A stretch of DNA of 64,000 nt from Pristionchus mayeri (taxonomy: Eukaryota > Nematoda > Chromadorea > Rhabditida > Neodiplogasteridae), in the NCBI GenBank assembly GCA_036245805.1, contig BTRK01000006.1:27064365-27128364 (forward strand). The letters are read 5' to 3'. The notes under the pieces were generated by a model. The model worked only from the letters and a program-made list of their open reading frames with translations, did not search any database and was not told the origin of the DNA. This document shows, piece after piece, positions 48,441 to 60,472 of this stretch; position 1 is the stretch's first letter; the number at the start of each line of letters is the position of its first letter. The position numbers and the translations under genes are program-made.

Positions 48441-48871
48441 ATTGCCCCCGAAATTCAGTAAAAGTGGCGTTCCATTTGCGTACAAAATCGGGATGAATAT
48501 CTACATGCTATTGATACTTAATTCGGTGTATGGGAGTACACACTGGAGAAGGAATGAGGGACAACTTCATCATCAGGTATTATTTCCCTATTCGATATCT
48601 ACGATTTGGTATTATTCGCAGAGACGCTCTCTTATTCATTTGGCCAGGCCACACTACTTTTTGGAGTTTCTCGAACAGGAACGATTGATGCAGGAGTTGT
48701 ATAGTTCAGAAGAGGAGATGGTCCGTTTAGGAGTAAGTTGCAACGTTCAACAATTTAAGTTGCACGCGAATGACCATCTATTTTTAAAAGGAAGAACTTC
48801 GTAAACGAGAGAAGAAAGACGATCCAATGATCGAAGAAAAGCTAATGAGGACAGATGAGGATTGCAAGTGA
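48441..48871 (+). CDS. Small spliced gene, possible membrane/mitochondrial protein
   Basis: Three in-phase exons: 48441-48576, 48622-48733 (acceptor TTCGCAG, donor GTAAGT) and 48791-48871 with stop TGA. The product has a hydrophobic stretch (IGMNIYMLLILNSVYG), then a charged helix (EFLEQERLMQELYSSEEEM, EELRKREKKDDPM). An upstream ATG at 48276 opens a hydrophobic peptide (MSSKGYKFWASIVEMSAIVL) that may be the first exon, but its phase does not join simply. The layout (short N-terminal membrane segment, ELY..E, basic/acidic tail) is loosely like the cytochrome oxidase assembly factor PET100. This is a guess, not a recognition. Confidence 0.45.
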
Positions 48872-48904
48872 GAATATCGATTGTCGTTATATGAGGCTGT
48901 TTGC

Positions 48905-49935
48905 CTGCCTAAGAATCGAGCAGATTCGGAGAAATGTGGCAGAGCTCAAAAATATATATTCTCTGTAATTCTGTATTTTGGGGTAGTTGAAGGTGCTGAA
49001 GACGGTGGGCACATTCATTTTGTCCCTAGAGTTGCCGTTGGTTCCAGATGGCGTCACGTCTTTAACGCACTTTTACGTATATATCATAACCGGAATGCAC
49101 TAAGCTTACATGAGAAAGGTTTCCGAGGTAGCATTTTGTGCTGATCACGTCTGTCTAGTTCATTTGTCATGAAATATTAAAATAATTGTTAAAAATTCAA
49201 CTTTTCGTGGACACAACTCCGAGCTTAGCATTTCACACCGATGAACCGTCGTGACGAGTGGATTCAGAATCTATAATTTCATCGAAATTCTCGGTAAGAC
49301 TTTTAAGATTGGAGTGAAAATGTGATGCGAAAAAGATTGGGTGAAAATGAGGCGATCGCAGCCTCTTCCTCACTTCTCACCCCCCCCCCCCCCCTGGCAG
49401 TTTACTGCATCTCGCCGCTCTCTCGCTCCTCCACGCTCTCTCACCCCTTCCCCTCCTCTGCCACAGGGGAGAGACTGCGATTGCCTCATTTTCACCCATT
49501 TTCGCATCACGTTTTCACTCCAATCTTAAAAGTCTTACCGAGCATTTCGATGAAATTATAGATTCTGAATCCACTCGTCACGACGGTTCATCGGTGTAAA
49601 ATAAGCTCGGAGTTGTGCCCACGAAAAGTTGAATTTTTAAAAATTATTTTAATATTTCATGAAAAATGAACTAGACAGGCGTGATCATCCCAAAATTCTA
49701 CCCCGGAAACCTTACTCACGTAAATTTAGTGCATTCCGGTTATGAGATATACGTAAAAAAGCGTTTCCGACGTGACGCCGTCTGGAGCCAACGGCAACTC
49801 TAGGGACAAAATGAATGTGCCCACCGTCTTCAACACCTTCAACTACCCCAAAATACATATTTACAGAAAATCACGATTTTTTTACTATGCCGGCCCTTGC
49901 TCGATTCTTAGGCAAACGGCCTCATATGACGCCGG
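48905..49935. repeat. ~1 kb foldback with C/T-rich loop
   Basis: The left arm (about 48905-49375) and right arm (about 49470-49935) are reverse complements; they share GCATTCCGGTTATGA, CGAAAAGTTGAATTTTTA and AGTCTTACCGAG. The loop includes a 14-C run near 49380. Single-arm relatives occur at 20-152, 20755-20930 and about 38840-39000. Confidence 0.8.
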
Positions 49936-50920
49936 TTTCGTAAGAATCGAACAAGGTCTGGCACATCAATTTTTCGAAAACTTGTGGAAAGGGGTTATCG
50001 AGGGTGCTGATCACCATGGTCCACTTCATTTTGCACCAACTCGACCGGTTGAACCAGGCTGCATGTAGGCTGCATGTACATTTCTGTTAATAACACCGAA
50101 ACCGAATGAGGTATCACCTTCAAACTTGAACAGTGATATAATAAGCTACATGTGAGGCCGTGGAAGCCAAATTTGCATATTTTGAAATATGTTAATCTTA
50201 TAAAATTTCGGATCTCGAATATAAGGCTAGACGTAACAGCGAGACTTGTATATGGAGATGCGTCATGATCTGGGGATCATTTTTCGTATGCTATGTATGG
50301 AATTAAGACTAAGCACTTTTTTGCTACGCTCAATTTTATGAAGCAATGTCCAATTCTGTGCCGCGGAAACCGCTATGCGAGTGAAAAATGAGATTGAATT
50401 CCTTTGTTCGGATAGATTGAATCAACGTTATGAATGAAACTCATTCTAATTCTGCATTAGCCGCTCATAAAATGAGAAAATGACGTCGGAAAAGTGAGCG
50501 TAGCAAAAAAGTGCTTAGTCTTAATTCCATACATAGCATACGAAAAATGATCCCCAGATCATGATGCATCTCCCTATACAAGTCTCGCTGTTACGTCTAG
50601 CCTTATATTCGAGATCCGAAATTTCATAAGATTAACATATTTCAAAATATTCAAATTTGGCTTCCACGGGCACACATGTAGCTTATTGTATCACTGTTCA
50701 AGTTTGAAGGTGATACCTCATTCGGTTTCGGTGTTATTAACAGAAATGTACATGCAGCCTACATGCAGCCTGGCATAACCGGTCGAGTTTGTGCAAAATG
50801 AAGTAGACCATGATGATCAGCACCCTCGATAACCCCTTTCCGCAAGTTTTCGAAAAATTGATGTGCCAGACCTATCAGAAGATTGTTCGATTCTTACGCA
50901 ACCGGCGTCATATATGAGAG
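49900..50920. repeat. ~1 kb foldback abutting the previous one
   Basis: The arms pair around a centre near 50400: AAACCGAATGAGGTATCACC (about 50100) against GGTGATACCTCATTCGG (about 50710), and GGGTTATCGAGGGTGCTGA against TCAGCACCCTCGATAACCC. Its left arm overlaps the right end of the 48.9 kb foldback. Confidence 0.8.
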
Positions 50921-51285
50921 ACATCGCGAGAGAATCGACCACAGGCCGGTCTGCTAAAATCGATGTCATGAAAAAAGCTGGAAAAATTAATTTAAGTACT
51001 TCGATACCCGCTCTGTTAAACTACATTGGCCGATTTTTTAAGAAAATTTATTTTTCGAGTACGGGCGTCGCGAATGTGACGACTTACTCTAAAAGTAGTG
51101 AAATACTCTTCACGAAAATGATCATAACTTGCTTTAAATTTGAGCTAGAGACTTTTTTAAAGAAATGATCGTGAGAGTGTGTTCTACACTTTTCATGTTA
51201 AAAAATTCATTTGTCCTTTCGACCCTGAATCAGGGTGGTCGGAAATTCGAAAATATCGATTTTTTCAAGAAATCGGAAAAACCCA

Positions 51286-51592
51286 TCTAGGCACGGCCCC
51301 CGGAGCATCGACATAAGGAAAGCAAAAACGTCCGGGAGCTATCCTGAAAATTGTCCGAGCTGTAAAAAATTATGCTGTGGAATTTGCTCGCTAAACGGAA
51401 CATAGACTACGGAACATCTACTATTCGCACCGCGCGTAACGTGACAATCAGGCAATAATCAGGCATTTCAAGTTGCAACTCAGGCTTCTCAGGCAATTCT
51501 GACTGTACTATTTTTGAAAGCGCGCGTCTTTTCCTTGATGCCTGCGGACGTTTTCATTTTCCTTATGTCGATGCTCCGGGGGCCGTGTCTAG
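51286..51592. repeat. ~300 bp foldback MITE
   Basis: Left end CTAGGCACGGCCCCCGGAGC, right end GCTCCGGGGGCCGTGTCTAG. The arms also share CGACATAAGGAAAGCAAAAACGTCC and its near complement. It adjoins the hAT-type copy starting at 51590. Confidence 0.8.
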
Positions 51593-52536
51593 GGACGGCA
51601 ACGGGAATTTTTGAGTACGGAATATTGGTTGCCTACCTCCGACGCTTTTGCTTTCAAACTACCGTTCTTTTCAAGACAAATTCTTTCAATAATTTAAAAC
51701 ATTTAAAAAAAAAATTTAATGTGATATTTGAAGTATTTTATTGATTGGAATGAATATGAACACATATTGAAAGAACATCAAGCATGGCAAGAAGAGACAT
51801 ATTGCAGAACTGGAGAAGCATGACGTGATCGAAAATGTACGTGTTTTCAGAATTAAGTGTTGAAGCTTCATTTTCTCAGTTTAAGCAGATTATCAAACGC
51901 AAAAAATTGTTTTCACAATAAAAATAAATATAAATATAAGATATTAGAGAATGAGGCCGTCAAAATTGAGCATTTTACCGTTGTAAATTTGGTTTTTTAA
52001 TTATATCTCGTAAAGGGCGAACTGTTCATGCGATCTTTTATAGTATGTTGTTTACAATGAGTAACTCGATTTTTATGAGAAAAACAAAGCGTGAACAGTT
52101 CGCCCATTTATAGATATTGATTTAAAACTGATTATTGTGGATTTGTCTCGGCGAACTACCGTAGTTTGAGCAGGAGTAGTAATTGATTTTGCCTTCTTGG
52201 TCGGTTAAATGTTGTATTCTTCTTCGATAACGTCGTTCAGATTTTTAAGAGTGCGCTATACACAGAATAATTAAATACGACATCGTTTCGACGTTAGTCA
52301 TGTAACTACAAGTCTTTCAGTTTGCGATAGGTAGGAGTAAAGGAGTGACTTGAGATGCGCTCCATTTGGACTGAAAGCGTCGGCATTTCGACTTATGTTT
52401 ATTATTGTTTTTCTCTTGATTTGATAATTATTTTTTTAAACTAAAGTGAAAAGTCGAAATGGGGTAGGCATAGCTTTCAATTGCATACCAATTTGTGAAT
52501 TGTTTTGCTCGTTCGTTAACACCGTTGCCGTCCCTA
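51590..52536. mobile_element. hAT-type MITE, copy 2
   Basis: Starts TAGGGACGGCAACGGG and ends CACCGTTGCCGTCCCTA. It is inverted in orientation relative to copy 3 at 52809. The flanking 8-mers (GCCGTGTC / ACCCCATC) do not match, so either the junction was rearranged or this copy sits at the edge of the neighbouring foldback. Confidence 0.8.
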
Positions 52537-52808
52537 ACCCCATCCTAGCTTTTGTGGTCCATATTTGATACAAATTACTCAAAACTATGGAAATAGTCTC
52601 CGTGATTCATTTCCCATCTATTCGAACAGTCTATATCACTCAAATGTCAAGTTTTGTGAAAATTCGGATTTTAATCAATTTTTCCTTACACATTCCTTCA
52701 AATCGAGGCGGGTTCCGTGTTTTGAGTATTTTTGGACTTCTTGTTATCCAAAAACTTCCTAAAATAGTTTTTGAACCGATTGGTTTCGTGTAAATATTTT
52801 TCCAGAAT

Positions 52809-53735
52809 TAGGGAGGGCAACGGTGTTTACGAATGAGCAAAACAATTAACAAATTGGTGCGCATTTGGAAGCTTATCTTACCACATTTCGACTTTTCAAT
52901 TTAGTTTTTGAATAATTTAATAAAAATATAGAGAAAAACAGTAAAGAATGCAAGGTAAAAAGGCGACGCTTTGAGTTCAAATGGAGCGCATCGCAGGTCA
53001 CTGTGTTCTCAAAATTATCGCAAACTGAAATTTATTCTGCTTGGCTTATATGCGCCAATCTGGTCTATAACATCACCATTACATATATGACGTACCCTTA
53101 GAATAACTATTTCTTAAATTTAACTATAAAACGCACTGGGAATTTAATACAACTTCAGAAGAAATGTAAATATGTTAGGATTACGGTAGTCATAAATTTG
53201 AAGTCTATTTTCGAAGAGTACGCAAACCGTATATTTTTGATTTTTGCACATATGAATCGAAATAGTGTGATGAAAAAAATACCCAAAAATCTCAGATATA
53301 CGGTTTGCGTCCTTTTCGAAAACACCGAATATGTGTTTTCACAACGGTAAAACGCTCAGCTTTGACGGCCTCATTCTCTTTTATCTGATATTTATATTTA
53401 TTTTTATGTTGAAAACAATTTTTTGTGCCTCGTAATCCACCTATATTAAGAAAAAAGAAGCTTCAACATTTAATTCTAAAAACACGTATATTTTCGATCA
53501 CGTCGTACTTCTCCAGTTCTGCGATATGTCTCTTCTTGCCATGCTTAGTGTTCATCCAATATGTGTTCATATTCATTCCAATCAATAAAATAGTTTTAAA
53601 ATAAAATTAAATATTTTTAAAAAATGTTTTAAATTATTGAAAGAATTTGGATTGAAAAGTACGGTGGTTTGAAGGAAAAGCGTCGGAAGGAGGCAACCAA
53701 TATTCCGTACTCAAAAATTCCCGTTGCCGTCCCTA
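52809..53735. mobile_element. hAT-type MITE, copy 3 with 8 bp TSD
   Basis: 927 bp with ends TAGGGAGGGCAACGGTG and CCCGTTGCCGTCCCTA. It is flanked by the perfect 8 bp duplication TCCAGAAT at 52801-52808 and 53736-53743. The internal sequence is shared with the 19507-20410 copy: the AATGAGCAAAACAATT block near the left end and AGGAGGCAACCAATATTCCG near the right end. It is non-autonomous. Confidence 0.9.
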
Positions 53736-53743
53736 TCCAGAAT

Positions 53744-54404
53744 TTTATTGTTTTTAAAAACATCGAAAATCTGAATATACGAAATTTTGGCATTTTTTGT
53801 TATTCCACTCTAACCGTTTATGTCGATCATTTCTGAAAACTAATTTATTTTCCACTTTAACGCTTTATTTGGTACAACTTATATGTTACGTAAATAAGCT
53901 ATTTCGGGTGAGCAATAAACAAAAGTCACGCATTATTCGTTCTCAATCAACAAAGTGATCAATCGAATCCCACGCACTGCAATCATGTTTTGCTGATTTT
54001 TTAAAGAAAGTTTTCTTCATGCTATTATTACTCACTTTGTGTTGTTTAAACATTACATTTAATTCAATGATATTGAGTAATCAAGTAGCAAAATGACGAG
54101 TATCGTAAGAGCTTGAAAGTTGCCCGACCCCTCATTACAATTTAATCAATGATAGCCTTCCATATCTATTGCCCTTGTCTCTCCGTTCAATTTTTCATAT
54201 TACTGTGGAGTTTGTGGAAGAAGTATACCTAGTTGGATTAGGAGTAAACATCGGATCTTACGTTTAGCCTACAGGATCCTTACGTATCTCTCTAGGCCTA
54301 AGTGAAACCTGAGCTTTGCACATTAATAACCTCAACTTCGCACCTATTGGTACTCCAAGCTTCTGTGCTTACCCAAAACGTTCACAAAAGCCTAATATTC
54401 CAGA
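53744..54404. other. Intergenic upstream of the TTC17-like exon
   Basis: No gene is supported. It is AT-rich, with no clear core promoter. An exon of the TTC17-like gene may lie here, because the first recognised exon has an acceptor-like TATTCCAG directly in front of its ATG. Confidence 0.4.
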
Positions 54405-57400
54405 ATGGCTCAAGCAGATCTGAAAACGAACTATTTCGCCTCGGAGTACCCAGCAGCACTCTTTCCTGAGTTTGAGGAGCACGTCAGTCTGTCAGTTTTA
54501 TATCTTCGGGTCATTTAAAAAAAAAGTGATTCATTTATTTTTTTAAAAAATACAATGGTCAATTGTCAGAGAGGCACAAGCTCACGCTCCGTGGATCGCT
54601 GATAAGAGTTGTCACAGTGAGGAAATTCCCAATTGCAAAGCTATCTACAATCTCGAGTACTCTCCGTATGCATTCGAGCATCTAGAGGTAATTCCATACC
54701 ATACCAATGCTTCACTTTGTCATATTGAGGGAATGCAAAACCGAAGAGATCTCTCTATGTCTCCCTCAAAGGAGAATTTTATCCGAATAACTCAACTCAT
54801 ATTCTACAGTAATTTGGTGTCGAATGTGGATACAATCAAAGGTTTCTCAGATTTTAAATTTAGTTTTTCCTATATTTATTTTAAACAATCTTTATGGCAT
54901 GATGCTTTTTTTCCAATTGTATTTCAGGACTTGACACTATTCAAGCCCGTGAATGCTTCTTATACAACAACATGAACCATCCCCATCAAGTGAGCGCATC
55001 ATTATGAATGCTCTTCCGCTGATCCTCGCCATGCGCACTGCAAGTGTTCGTTTTAGAAAATAACAAAAGAGGGTCCCAAGTATAGGTGGGACTCCCAACC
55101 ACGCGTATCTTTGCAAGCGAGGTTTTTCATTTTGTTATGTATCTGACACTTTCTCATGGCGAAAGAGTGACGTGCAAGTATTTCGAATTGTTTGAGCATC
55201 CCACCTCAGGCAGTACGTGAGATGGTATCTCTGCACTACTTCGCAGTTGTACATTGGATGCATCTGGGTAACGCCCCTTACGCGATGGAATGCATGCGAA
55301 CTCTCCTCCACTACTCGAGCACACACCATCTGTACGCCCCAACAATTATTATTTGACAAATCAAATTGCTCTGATTGTGCAGTATGCATCATTCTAATGT
55401 CGATTGGTGGCCGATGGTTCTATCTCTGTTTGGGAATCTCCTCTCACTCACTCAACAATACGAGGATGCGTCCACTGTCCTTGAGGTTAGTTAAAGAAGG
55501 AGTAACACGAAGAAATGGTTGAAAATCCGTACTCACGGCCCCTTGTTCATCGACATTAGGAAACCTAATCCGCCTAATTTTTCTCTAACGGAAATCGTTC
55601 AAACGTGCCTAACTTGACCCTGCCTCAGGAAATCAGGAAATTGCGGGGTGTTTAAACTTCAAATTTGACAGTACTTATACCTCTCCTCTGCGTCTTTTGC
55701 GAAATTTCAGTTTGCAATTCACTGCTAAATAGTGAATTGAAGTCAAGTGTCAAGTGGGCGGAGTTAGGCGGACAGATTTTGCGAATGTCGTCAGGCAAGG
55801 GACCGTGCGTACTTAAAGTTACCCAACACCCTAGAAAATGCCTTTCTATATTACTTAACAATGTAGTAGAACGGGTTCTAATCAGTTAAACTGGAATAAT
55901 GAAAATAATAGAAAATGAATATTTGCAACAACGTGGAGCCGTAAAGTTTCAGTCGGAGTTGCCTGATCACGCCCGCTCTCTCTCTTTTACACATTCTCTC
56001 GCTCGTTTTGTCGTGATCAGGGTACTCCCGCCAGTTCAAATTATTTACATGGGTGTTGGGAAACTTTAAAAGGTATAGAATCCAGCAGCCCGGTCATAAA
56101 TAACTTTATCCAAAGTTACATAGATTCTTTTTAGCTATTCCCAAACGCTTAAGAGACTGTCCACCAGAGAACGTAACAGGTCCACGGATGGCCAAAAATT
56201 CGATAAATCTCAAAATTTTTTACTGAAGTGTGGGTTTTTTACCGAGTGCTGATTGACGGCCGCAATGACTAAGGCTAGGGGTCGATTTTGAAAAAGTTAC
56301 AGGTACCCCCCATTTTGGAGGCCGAAAAAGTCGATATCTCAGAATGACACGCGATATAGATTTTCTGGTGTATTTCCACGCGTAGAAAACGAATTTCGAC
56401 TGCTGAGTGCGAGAAAACGCGAAATAAAAATGTGTAGCCCGAAAAACCACGTTATCGACAAAATATTCGAGCATATCGATCTAAAAATGTCCGAGGTGCA
56501 CATTCTCGATACCATTTTCGGAATCTACGTAAAAAGTTGTGTCTAGGGTGAAAATTATAGATTTAAAAAAAAATAGACTTTTGTGATATTATCATCCAAA
56601 GTATGAAAAACACGTCAAATTGCTGAACATGGGTTCGCATGGCCCCTAAAATCTTCGCCCCCTATAGCTCTATTGGTCTAAAAACAATTTGTTATGTCTT
56701 ATACAATCATTTCGATCATATTTCCAATCCGAAAAAGCGAGAAAATCACAAATCTAAAATTTCATTTTTTTCAGCCTCTGTTCCAAGGCCAAAAATATAA
56801 TTTTTTTAAAATTATAAATAAAAGAGGTTTCCCGTCATTTTTCCATACGTAGAAACCGAATTTTCACGTTAGAGCTCATGAAAAGCAGGTTTGACATGAT
56901 TTTGACCAAGATCAATTTTGAACATTTTTCGATTTTTTTGAATTTTCGACTTCTTCAAATGTATATTCTATATGACTTTGCCACCTAAAACTAGATTTAA
57001 ATGATTGTATAAGACATAACAACTTGTTTTTAGACCAATAGAGCTATAGGGGGCGAAGATTTTAGGGGCCATGCGAACCCATGTTCAGCAATTTGACGTG
57101 TTTTTCATATTTGGATGATAATATCACAAAAGTCTATTTTTTTAAAAATCTTAAATTTTCACCCTAGACACAACTTTCTACGTAGATTCCGAAAATCGTA
57201 TCGAGATTGTGCACCTCGGACATTTTTAGATTGATATGCTCGAATATTTTGTCGAAAAAGTGGTTTTTCGGGCTACACATTTTTATTTCGCATTTTCTCG
57301 CACTCAGATATCGAAATTCGTTTTCTACGCGTGGAAATACACCAGAAAATCTATATCGCGTGTCATTCTGAGATATCGACTTTTTCGACCTCCAAAATGG

Positions 57401-59704
57401 GGGGTACCTGTAACTTTTTCAAAATCGACCCCTAGCCTTAGTCATTGCGGCCGTCAATCAGCACTCGGTACCCACACTTCAGTAAAAAAGTTTGAGATTT
57501 ATCGAATTTTTGACCATCCGTAAACCCCTGCAGAGTTATTACGTTCTCTGGTGGACGGTCTCTTAAAGTTCAATGAAAGCACAGAATCGTGCCTAATTCA
57601 TGTTCACTCGCTTTACATACAGTACCGTGCAAAAGTCTCGCAACAAATTTGTTGTTGTCATAACTTTGTTCAAAATTGAGCTAGAGACTTATGGTTGGAA
57701 GCATTCGAGAGGTGAATATCAGGAGAAAATAATCATGGCGCATGGTCTGAAACATATTTATCGCGGGTTTCTGAATTTATTTTTCGGCAGCACAATTTTC
57801 ATGTAATTTTTGAAACTCAGCTGTAAGTGGATTTTATCTCGCACGAACTGTGATGGAAGTATAACCATTGATGTTTACAATCATCTATGTGGCTTGCTCG
57901 TTGCACATCGGAAAGAGCGAATATATCGATTTTCCGACACCTCCGAGACGTGTTTGAACGGCTATATCTTTGCTCCCAGTTGAGCGATAGGGCCCATAGT
58001 TAGCAGCTACTATACACTAATAATGTATAAACATTGTACCATATTTGATAGTGATCAGACAACAAACGGCAAAAATCGAAAAATTTTGGACACGAATTTT
58101 CATGCATGTGAAGAAGACCTTTAACGCTATCGAAAAAATGCGATTTCTTGCACCGTGATGCAGAATCTATTAATGAATAAGTGTGTGGAATCGGGAAGTG
58201 AGACGATTTGTCCAGCACATTTTAAACCCCAAAAACCATAGAGGGTCAGGTAGCCATGAGCCATAAAACATGGTACAACGTAAAAATGAATCTTGTTCAA
58301 ATTGCGTAAAACGCACCTAACAGCTTTGCAAGTCCTAGATATGCACATTTATCATTGAATTGGAGCCAATTTTAAAGAAACTCCCCGGTTATGGTAGATC
58401 GACTTTCGCTACGGTCCATTTCTGACGACTTTGGCCGTTCTGACTCTCTGTGGTTTTTGGGCTGTAAAATGTGTTGGACAAATCGTCTCACTTCGCGATT
58501 TCACACACATATTCATTAATAGATTCTGCATCACGGTGCAAGAAATCGGATTTTTTTCGATAACATTAAACGTCTTCTCCATATGCATGAAAATTCGTGT
58601 CCAAAATTTTTCGATTTTTGCAGTTTGTTGTCTGATCACTATCAAACTTGGTTTAATGTGTCTACATTATTAGTGTATATCGCTCAACTGGGAGCGAAGA
58701 TATAGCCGTTAAAACACGTCTCGAAGGTGTTGGAAAATCGATATATTAGCTCTTTCCGATGTGCAACGAGCAAGCCACATAGATGATTGTAAACATCAAT
58801 GGTTATACTTCCATCACAGTTCGTGCGAGATAAAATCCACTTACAGCTGAGTTTCAAAAATTACATGAAAATTGTGCTGCCGAAAAATAAATTCAGAAAC
58901 CCGCGATAAATATGTTTCAGACCATGCGCCATGATTATTTTCCCCTGATATTCACCTCTCGAATGCTTCCAACCATAAGTCTCTAGCTCAATTTTGAACA
59001 AAGTTATGACAACAACAAATTTGTTGCAATCAACAACAATCGAGACTTTTGCACGGTACTGTAACTATTGCCTCTTTATCGGGGTCAACTCGCTACATTT
59101 CCATTGCTTGAGCAATATATTAATGGTGGGACTCCCTAGCATTTGTTCGTGTTACCCATTCTTTAAGCACGATAATCCCAGAGAGATTTGGCATTTGATG
59201 TCTTAGTAACATTGCCAATATTGAGACGGGGATTGGCCATGAGATTCCTTGCAATATCTAGATTTTTGCTACGTTTGAACATTTTCTAAATAAGTGAATA
59301 TTTAAATATACAAATTTCAACAAAATCCATTACTCCACTGGGTCGGATGATCAGTGATCATTGACCACCTTCAAATTTGGATGACATTTTGTAGCTGTAG
59401 GAATGTAATGTGACTTTAAACGGGTTTTATATTTGGTTCCCGAAGGTTATCATGCTACGGTGATTCTCCTTCCTAGTGATAATATTATTCAACCAGTTAC
59501 ATATTAGCATGGTAAATGTTGTCGGAAGCATGCAATAATATTATTATATGTCAGTTGGCTAGACTCCACTCTACATCATATGCTCAATTGACTGTTACGA
59601 CTGCTGCTTTGGGAGACTCATATGCTCTATCTGCCAACTTCTCTAGAGCTATTCCTCTCTACTCAGAGACATACGAGCTGTTGATGAAGAGCCACGATAA
59701 TTCC
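54405..59704 (+). CDS. TTC17-like tetratricopeptide repeat protein, 5' exons (partial)
   Basis: Seven exons join in phase: 54405-54490, 54570-54687, 54730-54841, 54928-54989, 55210-55331, 55383-55485 and 59555-59704. Exon 2 ends IPNCKAIYNLEYSPYAFEHLE and continues GMQNRRDL, matching the TTC17 block PDC...L-x-YS-x-x-AF-x-HL-x-G-x-x-x-R-x-x-L. Exon 5 (HWMHLGNAPYAMECMRTLLHYSS) and exons 6-7 (VLSLFGNLL...YEDASTVLE; LGDSYALSANFSRAIPLYSETYELL) are TPR helices as in TTC17. The family is linked to actin organisation and ciliogenesis. Human TTC17 exceeds 1,100 residues, so most of the gene must lie further right or be missing; no later exon is seen before 64 kb. Intron 6 is 4.07 kb and consists largely of two foldbacks. 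Confidence 0.8.
55550..55830 (-). repeat. Dispersed repeat, inverted copy of 31.05-31.26 kb
   Basis: Shares CCTAATCCGCCTAATTTTTC-like, ATCAGGAAATTGCGGG and GGCAAGGGACCGTG blocks with 31050-31260 in opposite orientation. It includes an additional ~75 bp (about 55682-55757) absent there. It is followed by TTAAAGTTACCCAACACCC, mirrored at 56050-56070, suggesting a ~270 bp element with those termini. Confidence 0.65.
56142..57570. repeat. ~1.4 kb foldback, second copy of the 39.07 kb family
   Basis: Ends AAGAGACTGTCCACCAGAGAACG and CGTTCTCTGGTGGACGGTCTCTT. The arms carry AGGGGTCGATTTTGAAAAAG and ACACAACTTTYTACGTAGATTCCG with their complements. It is in TTC17-like intron 6. The centre near 56.85 kb is AT-rich. 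Confidence 0.85.
57616..59064. mobile_element. ~1.45 kb Tc1-type foldback element
   Basis: Termini TACAGTACCGTGCAAAAGTC and GACTTTTGCACGGTACTGTA are perfect complements. The CAGTRCYGTGCAAAAGT pattern is characteristic of Tc1/mariner-family inverted repeats, and it is TA-bounded. The arms pair over most of the element: CATAACTTTGTTCAAAATTG against its complement near 58990. It has no transposase and is in TTC17-like intron 6. Confidence 0.8.
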
Positions 59705-60472
59705 GTAAGTTGAAATAAATCATGGATTGCAAAGAGCGTAAATGTAAGGAGGACTAACAGCAAATCTAGCCAGCCCAAACTGACAACATAGTTTTGAGAC
59801 AATCGTAAACAGTAACACATTTTCGAAATTCCGGTTTTTATATCTTTCTTGGGAACCTAGTTATGGTTGTATTTATTCATTCAAAGTTGACCCTGCCGCA
59901 CAGGAAACGGGTGAGAGAGCAGAATGAAGTGAGAGAGCGCCCTCCCATTCGTCAGTAACCACGTCGAATCGATCCGTTTTGCTGTCAATCCCGCTTTAAT
60001 TCATTTTAAAGGAGGATTAAAGGAAAAAAGAATATGGGGAAGATGAGCTGGCCAGATTTATTCTTTAACGATTTTAGAAAGCCAAAACATTAATAGATGA
60101 AATGGTTATCTAGCAGAAATATGCAAGCGCAAAGTTTGATTGTTGCCCAGTGGTAATTACGGGAAGATCAGAGCGGTAGCTACGTGACATTTCATTCCTC
60201 CCTCTTCACATTGGAGGCTAGTGACCTCTTCGGATAGAGGAGGCGAGAGAACACGTGATTAGGCGAGAGTGCAAAGAGAGCTGACAAGGGCGAGTCGTGT
60301 GGTGTCCGTGGAGATTCCTGAAATGCTCTTCACCATAGATGAGGCACTGTATGGGAAGCCCAAAAAACTTTTCATTTTCTGCGGAAGACTCCTGAGGGAC
60401 GAGAAAAATCAATAATTTAGTTGGCACCTCAATTTGTCTCGCCTGATCACTCCTTCCAACTTTACCCCTAAC

